This document shows positions 1-9,482 of a stretch of 64,000 nt of DNA, piece by piece. The notes beneath the pieces are model-generated. The model did no database searches. It was not told the origin of the DNA and saw nothing but the letters and a program-made list of their open reading frames with translations. The DNA comes from Aminobacter ciceronei (lineage in GTDB: Bacteria; Pseudomonadota; Alphaproteobacteria; Rhizobiales; Rhizobiaceae). The first letter of the stretch is position 1; each line of letters begins with the position of its first letter. The position numbers and the translations under genes were made by a program. The stretch is from positions 62,001 through 126,000 of the forward strand of contig NZ_JACJHY010000021.1 in the NCBI RefSeq assembly GCF_014138625.1, written 5' to 3'.

Positions 1-514
1 CGTCAACAACCGAGCCACCAAACGCAAGCAGTCGATCCAGGCGGCCTGGCCGGATGCGCTGGATTTGCTGTTGATCTGCGTCGAATCGGGCATGTCGGTG
101 GAATCGGCGCTCCGCAAGGTTGCCGACGAGATCGGCGCGCAGTCTGTCGATCTCGCCGAGGAGTTCGTGCTCACCAATGCCGAGCTGTCCTACCTCACCG
201 AACGCCGTCAGGCCTATGAAAACCTGGCCGGCCGTACAGGGCTTGATTCGGTCAAGTCCATCACCCAGGCGCTGATCCAGGCCGAGCGTTATGGTACGCC
301 CGTCGCGCACGCGCTGCGCGTCCTGGCGGCCGAAAGCCGCGACATGCGCATGAACGCTGCGGAGAAGAAGGCGGCCGCACTGCCGCCCAAGCTCACCGTG
401 CCGATGATCCTGTTCTTCCTGCCGGTGTTGTTTGCCGTCATCCTCGGCCCAGCCGGCATGCAGATCAGTGAGCGCGGCCTGATGGGCGACAAGCAGCAGT
501 CAAGCAGCGAGTAG
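1..514 (+). CDS. tadC: TadC-like type II secretion system F domain protein (5' truncated by window)
   Basis: C-terminal part of a TadC-type inner-membrane platform protein of the Flp/Tad pilus assembly machine. The reading frame is open from base 2 and has no start inside the window, so the gene begins upstream. Residues read ...WPDALDLLLICVESGMSVESAL, the typical start of the T2SSF domain in TadC, and the protein ends with a hydrophobic segment (LTVPMILFFLPVLFAVILGP) and a short polar tail. The next gene, a TadD-like lipoprotein, lies convergently 73 bp away, which supports a tad locus. TadB also has T2SSF domains, but the sequence pattern and the TadD neighbour favour TadC. Confidence 0.85.
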   Translation, partial: VNNRATKRKQSIQAAWPDALDLLLICVESGMSVESALRKVADEIGAQSVDLAEEFVLTNAELSYLTERRQAYENLAGRTGLDSVKSITQALIQAERYGTPVAHALRVLAAESRDMRMNAAEKKAAALPPKLTVPMILFFLPVLFAVILGPAGMQISERGLMGDKQQSSSE

Positions 515-542
515 GGCAGCACCCTTCATCGAGGCACAAAAA

Positions 543-564
543 AGCCGCGTCATGACGCGGCTTC
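543..564. terminator. Bidirectional Rho-independent terminator between tadC and tadD
   Basis: A perfect inverted repeat (AAGCCGCGTCA / TGACGCGGCTT) is preceded by a run of seven A and followed by a T-rich stretch. It sits between two convergent genes, so it can serve both. Confidence 0.8.
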
Positions 565-587
565 TTGCATTGGCTCAGACGGTTCCG

Positions 588-1397
588 TCAGTTCTTCTTC
601 GACTTGTCGTCCGCCTTGATCTGGTTCCATGCATTCTGCTGGGCCAGCATGCCCCTGAGGTAGCTGACATTGGCCTGCGCCTGCTCGGGCGAAAGCTCCT
701 GGCTGGCAATCTGTTCGGCCTCGTCGAAGCGGCCCTGGAGCCCGACGGCAAGCGCCAGGTTCTGGCGCACGCGGCTGTCGGCGTCAGGCTGCGAAGCGGC
801 CGAGCGGAGATAGGTCTCGGCCGATTTCAGGTCGCCTTCGAGCACATAGGACATGCCGAGATTGGACAGCACCGACGGCTCGTTCGGCTTGAGGTCGAGC
901 GCCTTGCGATAGAGACCGCGCGCATCCTGGGTCTGGCCAAGCTGGTCGAGGATCGCGGCTTCCGCCGACACCAGCTTCCAGTCGGGATATTCAGGTGTCT
1001 GGGCGCGCCGCACGGCATCGAGCGCCGGCTGGAATTGTCCCGAGGCGGCGAGCGCCTTGCCATAGGCTGCGAGCACGTCGCGATCCTTGGGATAGCCGAT
1101 GGCGAGCTTGCGCATCACCGCCAGCGACTGGTCGGTCTGACCCTTGATCTGCAACGCCGAGGCATATTGCAGTGCCACCGGCTTGTTGTTGGGGTCGCGG
1201 GCATAGGTCCGTCCGATCTGGTCGACGGAGCCGCCGATCGCACCCGTCGACATTGTGTCGACCGCTTTGCCGCGTCCGATCGAGCCGGTCGTCATCCTGG
1301 AGGCGCCGCAGCCGGCGACGCTTGCCATCAGCAGCGTCAGCAAAGCCATTCGGGCGAGGCGTTTTCCCGTTGCGTTCATCGAGCGATTGGTCAACAT
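588..1397 (-). CDS. tadD: TadD-like tetratricopeptide repeat lipoprotein
   Basis: A 269-residue protein with an N-terminal lipoprotein signal (hydrophobic LLTLLMASVAGC, lipobox VAGC near residue 29) followed by tetratricopeptide repeats over most of its length. TadD proteins are outer-membrane-associated pilotin-like lipoproteins of the Flp pilus assembly system. The start is the ATG at 1397, with a GGAGA about 9 nt upstream; an internal ATG at 1379 would also keep the signal. It is convergent with tadC and divergent from the aminopeptidase. The TPR family alone is not specific, so the TadD name relies on the neighbour. Confidence 0.8.
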   Translation of the reverse strand: MLTNRSMNATGKRLARMALLTLLMASVAGCGASRMTTGSIGRGKAVDTMSTGAIGGSVDQIGRTYARDPNNKPVALQYASALQIKGQTDQSLAVMRKLAIGYPKDRDVLAAYGKALAASGQFQPALDAVRRAQTPEYPDWKLVSAEAAILDQLGQTQDARGLYRKALDLKPNEPSVLSNLGMSYVLEGDLKSAETYLRSAASQPDADSRVRQNLALAVGLQGRFDEAEQIASQELSPEQAQANVSYLRGMLAQQNAWNQIKADDKSKKN

Positions 1398-1530
1398 CGG
1401 CGACGGGTCTCCATTCGTTCGCGTGGCCGTTCACAGGCCATTTCCCCGCTTTGGAGAAATATTCTGTTAACCCTAACGGATGGTTAAGAACGCCTGACGG
1501 CACAGCCATCCGAGACTGAAGGAAGCCGAA

Positions 1531-2895
1531 ATGCCGGTCGAACTGTTCGAGCAAAAGCCCTCCGACGCACTGCCGATCCACCTTGTCGCCAAGGGCGGTC
1601 TCGAAAATGCCGGGCTCGCTGCTGACGTCTTGGCCTGGGCCAATGCCAACGGCTTCGCCGGCGAGGCTGGAAAGGTGCTGGCAATCCCCGGCGCGGATGG
1701 CAGGCTTGCCGGAGCGCTGTTCGGCATCGGCAATGGCGACAGCGGGCTTGCCTTCGGCGCGCTTGCGCGCAACCTGCCCGAAGGCAACTGGCACTTCCAG
1801 GGCGCGCCGGCGCAGCCTGAACTGGCAACATTGGGTGCTTCCCTCGGGGGCTATGTCTTTACCCGCTACGGCAAGAAGCCGGGCAGGGCGCTTGGCCTCG
1901 AACTGCCCGCCGGTGTCGACATGGCACGGCTGCACCGCATCGTTGATGCGGTGTTCCTCGTCCGCGACCTGGTCAACACGCCGACCAACGACATGGGCCC
2001 GTCGGCGCTCGAAGCCGCGGTGCGCAAACTCGCCGGCGTCCATGGCGCCGACGTCAAGGTGACGCTCGGCGACGACCTTCTCACGCACAACTTCCCGATG
2101 ATCCATGCTGTCGGCCGCGCCTCCGACGATGCGCCGCGCCTGATCGACCTGAGCTGGGGTCCCCAGGATGCACCCAAGGTCACGCTGGTTGGCAAGGGTG
2201 TCTGCTTCGACACCGGCGGCCTCGACATCAAGCCGGCATCCAGCATGCTTCTGATGAAGAAGGACATGGGGGGCGCCGCCAACGTCCTCGGCCTCGCCTC
2301 GATGATCATGGCGGCCCGGCTCAACGTCCGGCTGCGCGTGCTCATCCCGGCGGTCGAGAACGCGATCTCGGCCAACGCCTTCCGACCCGGCGACGTGCTG
2401 CAGAGCCGCAAGGGCATATCAGTCGAGATCGGCAACACCGACGCCGAGGGCCGGCTGGTGCTGGCCGATGCGCTCGCCCTTGCCGATGACGAGCAGCCGC
2501 AAATGCTGATCGACATGGCAACGCTGACGGGTGCCGCGCGGGTGGCGCTCGGCCCCGACCTGCCGCCTTTCTACACCGACGACGAAGCACTCGCTGCCGA
2601 TCTTGCCGCCGCATCGGTCACCGTCGAGGACCCGATCTGGCGCATGCCTCTGTGGAAGCCTTATGATTCGAAGCTGTCGTCGAAGATCGCCGACATGAAC
2701 AACGTCACCACGGACGGTTTCGCCGGCTCGATCACCGCCGCCCTGTTCCTCAAGCGCTTCGTCGAGAAGACGCCAGGCTGGGCGCATTTCGACATCTTCG
2801 CCTGGAACCCGAGCGATCGTCCGCACGGTCCGACCGGCGGCGAAGCCCAGGCCATCCGCGCGCTGGAAAAGGTCATTTCGGCACGGTTTGGGTGA
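1531..2895 (+). CDS. Leucyl aminopeptidase family protein (M17)
   Basis: A 454-residue cytosolic dimetal aminopeptidase of family M17, which removes N-terminal residues from peptides. The C-terminal catalytic domain is clear. The metal- and substrate-binding stretch VGKGVCFDTGGLDIKP lies near residue 220, and the family signature NTDAEGRL near residue 302. The N-terminal domain is shorter than in E. coli PepA, which fits the shorter alphaproteobacterial branch. The start at ATG 1531 follows AAGGAAG. It stands alone as a plus-strand unit, divergent from tadD and followed by a palindromic repeat. Confidence 0.93.
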   Translation: MPVELFEQKPSDALPIHLVAKGGLENAGLAADVLAWANANGFAGEAGKVLAIPGADGRLAGALFGIGNGDSGLAFGALARNLPEGNWHFQGAPAQPELATLGASLGGYVFTRYGKKPGRALGLELPAGVDMARLHRIVDAVFLVRDLVNTPTNDMGPSALEAAVRKLAGVHGADVKVTLGDDLLTHNFPMIHAVGRASDDAPRLIDLSWGPQDAPKVTLVGKGVCFDTGGLDIKPASSMLLMKKDMGGAANVLGLASMIMAARLNVRLRVLIPAVENAISANAFRPGDVLQSRKGISVEIGNTDAEGRLVLADALALADDEQPQMLIDMATLTGAARVALGPDLPPFYTDDEALAADLAAASVTVEDPIWRMPLWKPYDSKLSSKIADMNNVTTDGFAGSITAALFLKRFVEKTPGWAHFDIFAWNPSDRPHGPTGGEAQAIRALEKVISARFG

Positions 2896-2897
2896 AA

Positions 2898-3023
2898 TTG
2901 CCCTCATCCTCACCCTGACCCGTGACGGTGGAGGGGGCATCGGCGTAGCCGCTTATCCTTCTCCCCGTATTGCGGGGAGAAGGCGCTGGCAGGCGGATGA
3001 AGGGTGGTGCGAGATATCCGCCT
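2898..3023. repeat. RIME-like intergenic palindromic repeat
   Basis: The stretch between the aminopeptidase and the MarR-type gene has the composition of the rhizobial intergenic repeats. Its core at 2957-2983 is a perfect 11-bp inverted repeat (CCTTCTCCCCG / CGGGGAGAAGG, 5-nt loop). The outer parts (CCCTCATCC... and ...GGATGAAGGG) are partly complementary. Related elements occur at 24063-24234 and 25466-25611. Confidence 0.65.
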
Positions 3024-3074
3024 TGCCCGCGTCGCAAATTCCTCATTAAATGAAACGGAACCGAAACAAATCTA

Positions 3075-3440
3075 ATGGATGCTGGCGTCATGCCGATCGC
3101 GTTGCGTCCGAGCCAGTCGCTGAGACTGCTGCAGCAGTTTTCCCTGTCCGAGGTGCGCGACGACGCACCCGACCTGACTTTGCGCCAGATGGCGATCCTG
3201 CTCACCATTTATCTCGACCCGCCGCCGCACACGGTGCGTGGGTTGGCGGCTCGCCTTGGCGTCAGCAAGCCCGTTATCACCCGCGCCCTCGACACCATGG
3301 GCGCGCTCAAGCTGGTGTCGCGCCACCGCGACGAGAGCGACAAGCGCAACGTGCTCATCCGGCGCACTGTTGAAGGCGCGCTCTATGTCGAGCGATTGGG
3401 CGATGCTATCATTGCCAAAGCCATGGAGCTTCCGATTTGA
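3075..3440 (+). CDS. MarR-type winged-helix transcriptional regulator
   Basis: A 121-residue protein built around one winged helix-turn-helix of the MarR type (LTLRQMAILLTIYLDPPPHTVRGLAARLGVSKPVITRALDTMGALKLVSRHRDESDKRNVLIRRTVEG, residues about 35-100). Helix 3 and the basic wing are easy to see. It is shorter than classical MarR (about 145 aa), so its dimerisation helices are reduced. The stop overlaps the TTG start of the NlpC/P60 gene, so the two are translationally coupled. Its target and ligand cannot be told from sequence. Confidence 0.8.
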   Translation: MDAGVMPIALRPSQSLRLLQQFSLSEVRDDAPDLTLRQMAILLTIYLDPPPHTVRGLAARLGVSKPVITRALDTMGALKLVSRHRDESDKRNVLIRRTVEGALYVERLGDAIIAKAMELPI

Positions 3441-4297
3441 CCGCCCGCGACAGCCGCCTTCACGCCTTCCGACCCGATCTCGCCGACGCCCGCCTGCAAG
3501 GCGAGGTCACCGCCGAGCGCTTCGTCGCCGGCCGTCCGGCGCGCATTTCCGCATCGGTCGCCGACGTCCGCAAGGCACCGCGCCCCGATTCCGGTCTCAA
3601 CACCCAACTGCTTTACGGCGACGAGGTCGTGGTCTTCGAGGAAGCCGAAGGCTTTGCCTGGCTCCAGGCTGAGCGCGACGGTTATGTCGGTTATGTCTCG
3701 TCAGGTGATCTTGCACCACGCGGCGCGGAACCGACCCATGTTGTCACCGCCTTGCGCAGCTTCGTCTATCCAGGTCCAGACATGAAGTCTCCGCGCAATG
3801 GCCAGCTCTCCATCGGCTCGCAGGTCACCGTTACCGGCTTCGCCGAAACGCGCGGCACGCGCTACGGGCTGCTGCCGTCGGGCGAGGCCGTGGTGCTGCA
3901 GCACCTGGCGCCGCTCGGCACCAAATCAGACGATTTCGTCGCTGTTGCCGAAAGGCTGATCGACACGCCTTATCTTTGGGGCGGTTTCAGCGCCTTCGGC
4001 ATCGATTGCTCGGGCCTCGTTCAGTTGTCGATGCGCATGACAGGTCGCAAGGTGCTGCGCGATTCCGACATGCAGGAGGCGTCGCTTGGCACCCCGGTCG
4101 ATGCAGGTGCCGAATTTTCCCAGCTGCGGCGCGGCGACCTGGTCTTCTGGAAGGGCCATGTCGCAATCATGACCGATGGCGAAAACATGATCCACGCCAA
4201 CGGCCACACCATGACCGTTGCCCGTGAAGGCCTGCGCCAGGCCATCGACCGCATCGGCTACCTCTATGGCGGTCCGACCAGCTTCCGGCGACCGTGA
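3437..4297 (+). CDS. NlpC/P60 family endopeptidase with SH3-like domains
   Basis: A 286-residue peptidoglycan endopeptidase. Two bacterial SH3-like segments (about residues 30-155) precede an NlpC/P60 papain-like domain. The catalytic cysteine is in GIDCSGLVQLS (about residue 191), the histidine in WKGHVAIM (about 241), and a further histidine in MIHANG. There is no signal peptide. The TTG start at 3437 overlaps the preceding stop (TTGA), typical of coupled genes. The family cleaves D-Glu/mDAP bonds in stem peptides or recycles murein peptides; lack of a signal favours a cytosolic or non-classical role. Confidence 0.9.
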   Translation: MTARDSRLHAFRPDLADARLQGEVTAERFVAGRPARISASVADVRKAPRPDSGLNTQLLYGDEVVVFEEAEGFAWLQAERDGYVGYVSSGDLAPRGAEPTHVVTALRSFVYPGPDMKSPRNGQLSIGSQVTVTGFAETRGTRYGLLPSGEAVVLQHLAPLGTKSDDFVAVAERLIDTPYLWGGFSAFGIDCSGLVQLSMRMTGRKVLRDSDMQEASLGTPVDAGAEFSQLRRGDLVFWKGHVAIMTDGENMIHANGHTMTVAREGLRQAIDRIGYLYGGPTSFRRP

Positions 4298-4591
4298 GGG
4301 GCAATCAGCTTCGGGCGGTTTCGGGCTTTGTGATCGTGGAGAAGCGCTCCGCGCCCTGCGTTTTCTTGCTTTGGCAATTGATGGGGCTTCGGGGCCGCAG
4401 TCATCCCGGAAACCGGAGCGCAACCGGACCATCGTCAAGCACGGCCGGGTCTTCGTCCCAGCGACCGTCATGAATGCATCCGCGAACCCAGACCCCCGGC
4501 CGCGCCGATCAACGGCTCCCGGGTCTCACTGCGCTCGCCTGGGACGACGGGCGCGACTAGCTTGCCCACAAGGGGAGAAGTGACGGCGCCC
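4298..4591. other. Intergenic stretch without a recognised gene
   Basis: This 294-bp gap lies between two convergent genes. I see no convincing coding frame. A short CCCACAAGGGGAGAAG near 4563 resembles a degraded piece of the RIME-like repeats, but has no matching second arm. Confidence 0.4.
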
Positions 4592-5542
4592 TCAATAGCC
4601 GGCGTTGCGGTCGACCACGTTCTCCAGCGCAGCCCCGCGTTCAAAGGCTTCCATCTGGCTAAGCATCGGCGCCACCAGATGCGCGGGGTCGGAGGTCGCC
4701 GCCGCGTGCGGGGTGACGAACACCTTGGGGTGGTTCCACAGCGGGCTGGTCTTGGGCAAGGGCTCGACCTCGAACACGTCGAGGCTGGCTTCCTTCAGCG
4801 TGCCGTCGTCGAGCGCGCGCAGGATGTCGGCGTCGCGCTGCAGCTTGCCGCGCCCCGCATTGATCAGCACGGCTCCGCCGAGGCCGTTGCGCCGGCGCAG
4901 TTCCTTGAGCAAGCCATAATTGATGATGCCCTTGGTCGTGTCGGTCAGCGGCAACAGCACGACGAGGATGTCGGTCGCGTTGAGGAACGGCACCAGCCCG
5001 GCATCGCCGGCAAAAGTGTTGATGCCGGCTAGTTCCTGCGGCCGACGACTCCAGCCATTGATGCGGAAGCCGACTGCCTTGAGCACGTCGGCTGCGGCGC
5101 GACCGAGATTGCCCATGCCCATGATGCCGACGGAGATGTCCTCGGCTGGCCGCTGCGGCGGCTCGTGCCAGGCTTTCTTGGTCTGCTGGGCGCGGTAGAG
5201 CTGGCCCTGGCGATGATGGTCGAGCACCCGCCACAGCACATACTCGCTCATGTGCTGGCTGAGATTGTCGGCAACCACGCGCACGATCGGCACATCGGGC
5301 AGGCCGGGGTCGGCAAAGACGTGGTCGACGCCGGCGCCGATCGAAAAGATCGCCTTGAGGTTCGGCAGCTTGGCGAGCGTGCCCGGCTTCTGCTTCCACA
5401 CAACCGCATAGTCGATCGAAGGGTCGGCAGCGCCATCGGGTTCGAGCACTACCTCGCGCTCCGCCGACAGCAGCTCATACCAGCGCTGCGGGTTGAACCC
5501 GGTGATCGAAAGAAGGATCTTGCCCTTGGCCTTGGTCGACAT
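4592..5542 (-). CDS. ghrA: Glyoxylate/hydroxypyruvate reductase A-like D-2-hydroxyacid dehydrogenase
   Basis: A 316-residue NAD(P)H-dependent 2-hydroxyacid dehydrogenase that would reduce glyoxylate or hydroxypyruvate. It has a Rossmann loop GIMGMGNLGR, a catalytic arginine region (INAGRGKL) and the histidine in VTPHAAATSDP. Length and C-terminal pattern match the GhrA branch. It begins 18 bp after yejF on the same strand and is probably the last gene of the peptide-transport operon, although its reaction has no obvious link to peptide uptake. Confidence 0.88.
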   Translation of the reverse strand: MSTKAKGKILLSITGFNPQRWYELLSAEREVVLEPDGAADPSIDYAVVWKQKPGTLAKLPNLKAIFSIGAGVDHVFADPGLPDVPIVRVVADNLSQHMSEYVLWRVLDHHRQGQLYRAQQTKKAWHEPPQRPAEDISVGIMGMGNLGRAAADVLKAVGFRINGWSRRPQELAGINTFAGDAGLVPFLNATDILVVLLPLTDTTKGIINYGLLKELRRRNGLGGAVLINAGRGKLQRDADILRALDDGTLKEASLDVFEVEPLPKTSPLWNHPKVFVTPHAAATSDPAHLVAPMLSQMEAFERGAALENVVDRNAGY

Positions 5543-5560
5543 GCTCTTCCCTTGCGCCTG

Positions 5561-7192
5561 CTATTCGCTGACCACACCTGTCGGCGCCGTCTCGATCCGG
5601 AATGCCGCCGAGATCAGCGCCCGAGTGTAGTCGGTTTGCGGGCGCTCGAAAATCTGTTCGGAGGGTCCCGCCTCAACCACCTTGCCATTGCGCATGACGA
5701 TAACCTCGTTGGCCAGCGCCCGCACCACCTTGAGGTCGTGGCTGATGAACAGATAGGCAAGGTCGTGCCTGGCCTGCAGGTTGCGCAGCAGGTCGACGAC
5801 CTGTGCCTGCACGCTCATGTCGAGCGCCGAGGTCGGCTCGTCGAGCATGACGAAGCGCGGCTTGAGCACCATGGCGCGCGCAATGGCGATGCGCTGGCGC
5901 TGGCCGCCGGAAAACTCATGCGGATAGCGGAAGCGCGTTTCGGGATCGAGGCCGACTTCGCGCAGCACATCGACGACCTTCTGGTCGCGCTCGGCTGCCT
6001 TCAGCCGGGGCTCGTGGATCTTGAGCCCTTCCTCGATGATGTCGGCCACCGACATGCGCGGGCTGAGCGAGCCGAACGGGTCCTGGAACACGATCTGCAT
6101 CTCGCGGCGCAGCGGGCGCATGGCGCCGAAGCTGAACTTGTCGATCTCGCGGCCTTCGAAATCGATCCGGCCCTGCGACGAGATCATGCGGGTCAAGGCA
6201 AGCCCCAGTGTCGTCTTGCCGGATCCGGATTCGCCGACGACGCCGACGGTCTGGCCGGCGCGCACCGCAACGTCGATGCCGTCGACGGCCTTCACGTGGT
6301 CGACGGTCTTGCGGAAAAAGCCTTGCTTGATCGGGAACCAAACCTTGACGTCCGAGCCCTGCATCACCGTCTTGGCCGACACGTCGACAACCGGCGGCTT
6401 GCCCTTCGGCTCGGCAGCCAGCAGGTGGCGCGTGTAGCTGTGCTGCGGATTGTCGAAAATCTCCTTCGTCGGCCCGCTTTCGACGATCTGGCCCTTGGTC
6501 ATGACGCAGACCCGGTCGGCGATGCGCCGGACGATGCCGAGGTCATGGGTGATGAACAGCATCGACATGCCCTTGCGGGCCTTCAGTTTGGCGAGCAGCT
6601 CGAGAATCTGGGCCTGGACCGTGACGTCGAGCGCCGTCGTCGGCTCGTCGGCGATCAGCAGTTCCGGTTCGTTGGCTAGCGCCATGGCGATCATCACGCG
6701 CTGACGCTGGCCGCCGGAGAGCTGGTGCGGATAGGCGTCGAGGCGCTTCTTGGGGTCGCGGATGCCGACCTCCTCGAGCAGTTCGAGCGTGCGCGCCTTG
6801 GCCTGCCGCTCGCCCATGCCCTGGTGCAGCGACAGCACCTCGACGATCTGCTGCTCGATCGTGTGCAGCGGGTTGAGCGAGGTCATCGGCTCCTGGAAGA
6901 TCATGGTGATCTTGTTGCCGCGCACCTTGCGCAATGCGTTCTCGTTCAGGGAGAGCAGGTCCTGGCCGCCAAACATCATCTTGCCCGACGGGTGGCTTGC
7001 CGGCGGATAGGGCAGGAGCTTGAGCACCGACAGGGCCGACACCGACTTGCCGGAACCCGATTCGCCGACCAGCGCCACCGTCTCGCCCTTGGCGATGTCG
7101 AAGGAGATGTGGTCGACGGCCTTTGTCGTTGTGCCGCCCTGGCTGAAGGCGACCGAGAGGTCCTGGACGGAGAGGAGAGGGGCGGCGCTCAC
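5561..7192 (-). CDS. yejF: Peptide ABC transporter, fused dual ATP-binding protein (YejF)
   Basis: A 543-residue protein with two complete ABC ATPase domains in tandem, as in YejF. Each has a Walker A (GESGSGKS and GESGSGKT), a signature (LSGGQRQR and FSGGQRQR), a Walker B (LLIADEP and VMLDEP) and the oligopeptide-transporter C-terminal extension. It powers uptake of peptides or peptide-like compounds through YejB and YejE. A longer frame runs upstream, but the GTG at 7192 overlaps the yejE stop (GTGA) and matches the family start. Confidence 0.95.
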   Translation of the reverse strand: MSAAPLLSVQDLSVAFSQGGTTTKAVDHISFDIAKGETVALVGESGSGKSVSALSVLKLLPYPPASHPSGKMMFGGQDLLSLNENALRKVRGNKITMIFQEPMTSLNPLHTIEQQIVEVLSLHQGMGERQAKARTLELLEEVGIRDPKKRLDAYPHQLSGGQRQRVMIAMALANEPELLIADEPTTALDVTVQAQILELLAKLKARKGMSMLFITHDLGIVRRIADRVCVMTKGQIVESGPTKEIFDNPQHSYTRHLLAAEPKGKPPVVDVSAKTVMQGSDVKVWFPIKQGFFRKTVDHVKAVDGIDVAVRAGQTVGVVGESGSGKTTLGLALTRMISSQGRIDFEGREIDKFSFGAMRPLRREMQIVFQDPFGSLSPRMSVADIIEEGLKIHEPRLKAAERDQKVVDVLREVGLDPETRFRYPHEFSGGQRQRIAIARAMVLKPRFVMLDEPTSALDMSVQAQVVDLLRNLQARHDLAYLFISHDLKVVRALANEVIVMRNGKVVEAGPSEQIFERPQTDYTRALISAAFRIETAPTGVVSE

Positions 7193-8331
7193 TTGAACGT
7201 CTTCCTTGGATCGAAGGCGTCGCGGGTCGCCTCGCCGATGAAGATCAGCAGCGACAGCATCACCGAGATGACGACGAAGCCGGACAAACCGAGCCACGGC
7301 GCGTTGAGATTGCGCTGGCCTTGCTTGAGCAGTTCGCCGAGCGAGGCCGAGCCGGGCGGCAGGCCGAAGCCGAGGAAGTCGAGCGACGTCAGCGTCGAGA
7401 TCGAGCTGTTGAGGATGAAGGGCAGGAATGTCAGCGTCGCCACCATGGCGTTGGGCAGCAGGTGGCGGAAGATGATGGTGCGGTTGGGCACGCCGAGCGC
7501 TCGCGCGGCGTTGACGTATTCGAAATTGCGGGCGCGCAGGAACTCTGCCCGCACCACGCCGACCAGCGCCACCCAGGAAAACAGCAGCATCAGCCCAAGC
7601 AGGATGAAGAAGCCCGGCGGCAGGATCGCCGCGACGATCAGCAGCAGATAGAGCACCGGGATCGCCGACCAGATTTCGATGAAGCGCTGGAACAGAAGGT
7701 CAGTCCAGCCGCCGAAATAGCCCTGCATGGCGCCTGCGGTCACGCCGATCAGCGCCGAGCCGGCGGTCAGGATCAGGCCAAACAGCACCGAGATGCGGAA
7801 GCCGTAGATGACGCGGGCGAGCACGTCGCGGGCCTGGTCGTCGGTGCCGAGCCAGTTCCAGTTGCCGACAGTGCAGTTGGGATCGTCGACGCCAAGCGGA
7901 TAGCGTTGGCACCGCACGTCCTTGGCATACATCCAGGACGGCTTGGCGGGTGCCGCCTCGGGGATTTCGTTGTTGGTGGTGCGGTAGGAATAGCGGACCG
8001 GCGGCCAGATCGCCCAGCCATTGGCCGCGATCGCCTCCTGCACCAACGAGATGCGGTAGTCGGTAACAGGCAGGAAGCCCTCGTCGCCGAGGAAGGTCTC
8101 CTCGCCATAGTCGCTGATAACAGGCGAGTAGAACTCGCCCTTGAAGCGGATCAGAAGCGGCCGGTCGTTGGCGATCAGTTCGGAGAACAGCGACAGCACG
8201 AACAGCACGAGGAAGATCCACAGTGACCAGTAACCGCGGCGGTTGGCCTTGAAGCTCAGCCAGCGCCGCTTGTTGATCGGCGAGAGCCAGGGCCGCTTGA
8301 CCGGCACGGATACGGTGTCGACCGCCGACAT
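7189..8331 (-). CDS. yejE: Peptide ABC transporter permease (YejE)
   Basis: A 380-residue inner-membrane permease of the YejE type. A first transmembrane segment near residues 30-55 is followed by a large periplasmic loop typical of YejE (contains YSYRTTNNEIPEAAP). Further membrane helices and the EAA-type coupling loop (ARNFEYVNAARALGVPNRTIIFRHLLPNAM) follow. The ATG at 8331 overlaps the yejB stop by one base (TGATG). The longer open frame upstream is antisense-like noise over yejB and was not used. Confidence 0.94.
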   Translation of the reverse strand: MSAVDTVSVPVKRPWLSPINKRRWLSFKANRRGYWSLWIFLVLFVLSLFSELIANDRPLLIRFKGEFYSPVISDYGEETFLGDEGFLPVTDYRISLVQEAIAANGWAIWPPVRYSYRTTNNEIPEAAPAKPSWMYAKDVRCQRYPLGVDDPNCTVGNWNWLGTDDQARDVLARVIYGFRISVLFGLILTAGSALIGVTAGAMQGYFGGWTDLLFQRFIEIWSAIPVLYLLLIVAAILPPGFFILLGLMLLFSWVALVGVVRAEFLRARNFEYVNAARALGVPNRTIIFRHLLPNAMVATLTFLPFILNSSISTLTSLDFLGFGLPPGSASLGELLKQGQRNLNAPWLGLSGFVVISVMLSLLIFIGEATRDAFDPRKTFK

Positions 8332-9437
8332 CAGACGTCCCTCCGTTCGAAATCGATGCGCGGGTCGATCCAGGTGTAGAGCAGGTCGGAGATCAGGGCG
8401 ACGAACAGCCCCATCAGCGAGAAGATGTAGAGATTGGCGAACACCACGGGGTAGTCGCGGTCGAGCACGGAACGGAAGCCGAGCAGGCCGAGCCCGTCGA
8501 GCGAGAAGATGTTCTCGATCAAGAGCGAGCCGGTGAAGAAGGCGGAGATGAAGGCACCCGGGAAGCCGGCGATGACGATCAGCATGGCATTGCGGAAGAC
8601 ATGGCCGTAGAGCACCCGGTGTTCGGACAGGCCCTTGGCGCGTGCGGTGACGACATACTGCTTGCGGATCTCGTCCAGAAACGAGTTCTTGGTGAGCAAA
8701 GTGGTGGTGGCGAAGGCTGACAGCACGAGCGCCGTCAGCGGCAGCGCCAGATGCCAGAGATAATCGAGCACTTTGCCGCCGAGTGAGAGCTGGTCGAAAT
8801 TCTCCGAGGTCAGGCCGCGCAGCGGGAACCAGTCGAAGAACGAACCGCCGGCAAACACCACCATCAAAAGGATGGCGAACAGGAAGGCCGGGATGGCGTA
8901 GCCGATGATGATGATACCGCTGGTCCAGATGTCGAAGCTCGAACCATCCTTGACCGCCTTGCGGATGCCGAGCGGGATCGAGATCATGTAAGACAGGAGC
9001 GTGATCCAGATGCCGAGCGAGATCGACACCGGCATCTTCTCGAGGATCAGGTCGAGCACCGAGACGTCGCGGAAGTAGCTCTCGCCGAAGTCGAAGCGGA
9101 TGTAGTTCCACAGCATCATGAAGAAGCGTTCGAGCGGCGGCTTGTCGAAGCCGAACTGCTTTTCAAGCTTGGCGATGAACTCCGGATCGAGGCCTTGCGC
9201 GCCGCGGTACTTGGACGAACCTTCGCCACCCGCTGGATCGAAGTTGTTGTTACCGCCGAGGTCGCCGCTGCTGCCCGACAGACGGTCGGCGGCGTCGCCG
9301 CCCTGGCCGGTCAGCTTGGCGATGACCTGCTCGACCGGCCCGCCCGGCGCGAACTGGATGACGGCAAACGAGATCGCCATGATGCCGAACAGGGTCGGGA
9401 TCATCAGAAGGATGCGGCGGAGGATATAGGCGCCCAT
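8331..9437 (-). CDS. yejB: Peptide ABC transporter permease (YejB)
   Basis: A 368-residue inner-membrane permease. It starts [37 protein letters not shown], the standard N-terminal helix of DppB/YejB permeases. It then has a periplasmic loop with a Gly/Asp-rich insert, and a coupling loop ([29 protein letters not shown]). It forms the heterodimeric channel with YejE and is translationally coupled to it. It lies 45 bp downstream of the second binding-protein gene in the same operon. Confidence 0.95.
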   Translation of the reverse strand: MGAYILRRILLMIPTLFGIMAISFAVIQFAPGGPVEQVIAKLTGQGGDAADRLSGSSGDLGGNNNFDPAGGEGSSKYRGAQGLDPEFIAKLEKQFGFDKPPLERFFMMLWNYIRFDFGESYFRDVSVLDLILEKMPVSISLGIWITLLSYMISIPLGIRKAVKDGSSFDIWTSGIIIIGYAIPAFLFAILLMVVFAGGSFFDWFPLRGLTSENFDQLSLGGKVLDYLWHLALPLTALVLSAFATTTLLTKNSFLDEIRKQYVVTARAKGLSEHRVLYGHVFRNAMLIVIAGFPGAFISAFFTGSLLIENIFSLDGLGLLGFRSVLDRDYPVVFANLYIFSLMGLFVALISDLLYTWIDPRIDFERRDV

Positions 9438-9482
9438 CAGGCGAAGCCCCTCGAACGGAGCGTGGGTTCAGTCCTAGAAATC

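Noticed and set aside
552-1487. Long plus-strand open frame (311 codons) opposite tadD
   Set aside because: It mirrors the TPR gene on the other strand, has no family-like composition, and lacks a ribosome-binding site. GC-rich codon bias creates such antisense frames.
2898-3023. Possible attenuator or riboswitch between the aminopeptidase and the MarR-type gene
   Set aside because: The symmetric CCTTCTCCCCG/CGGGGAGAAGG core and its relatives elsewhere in the window fit a dispersed palindromic repeat better.
7193-7297. Extended N-terminus for yejF and similar extensions for yejE
   Set aside because: The added residues belong to the neighbouring gene in another frame. The GTG and ATG that overlap the preceding stop codons fit the families.
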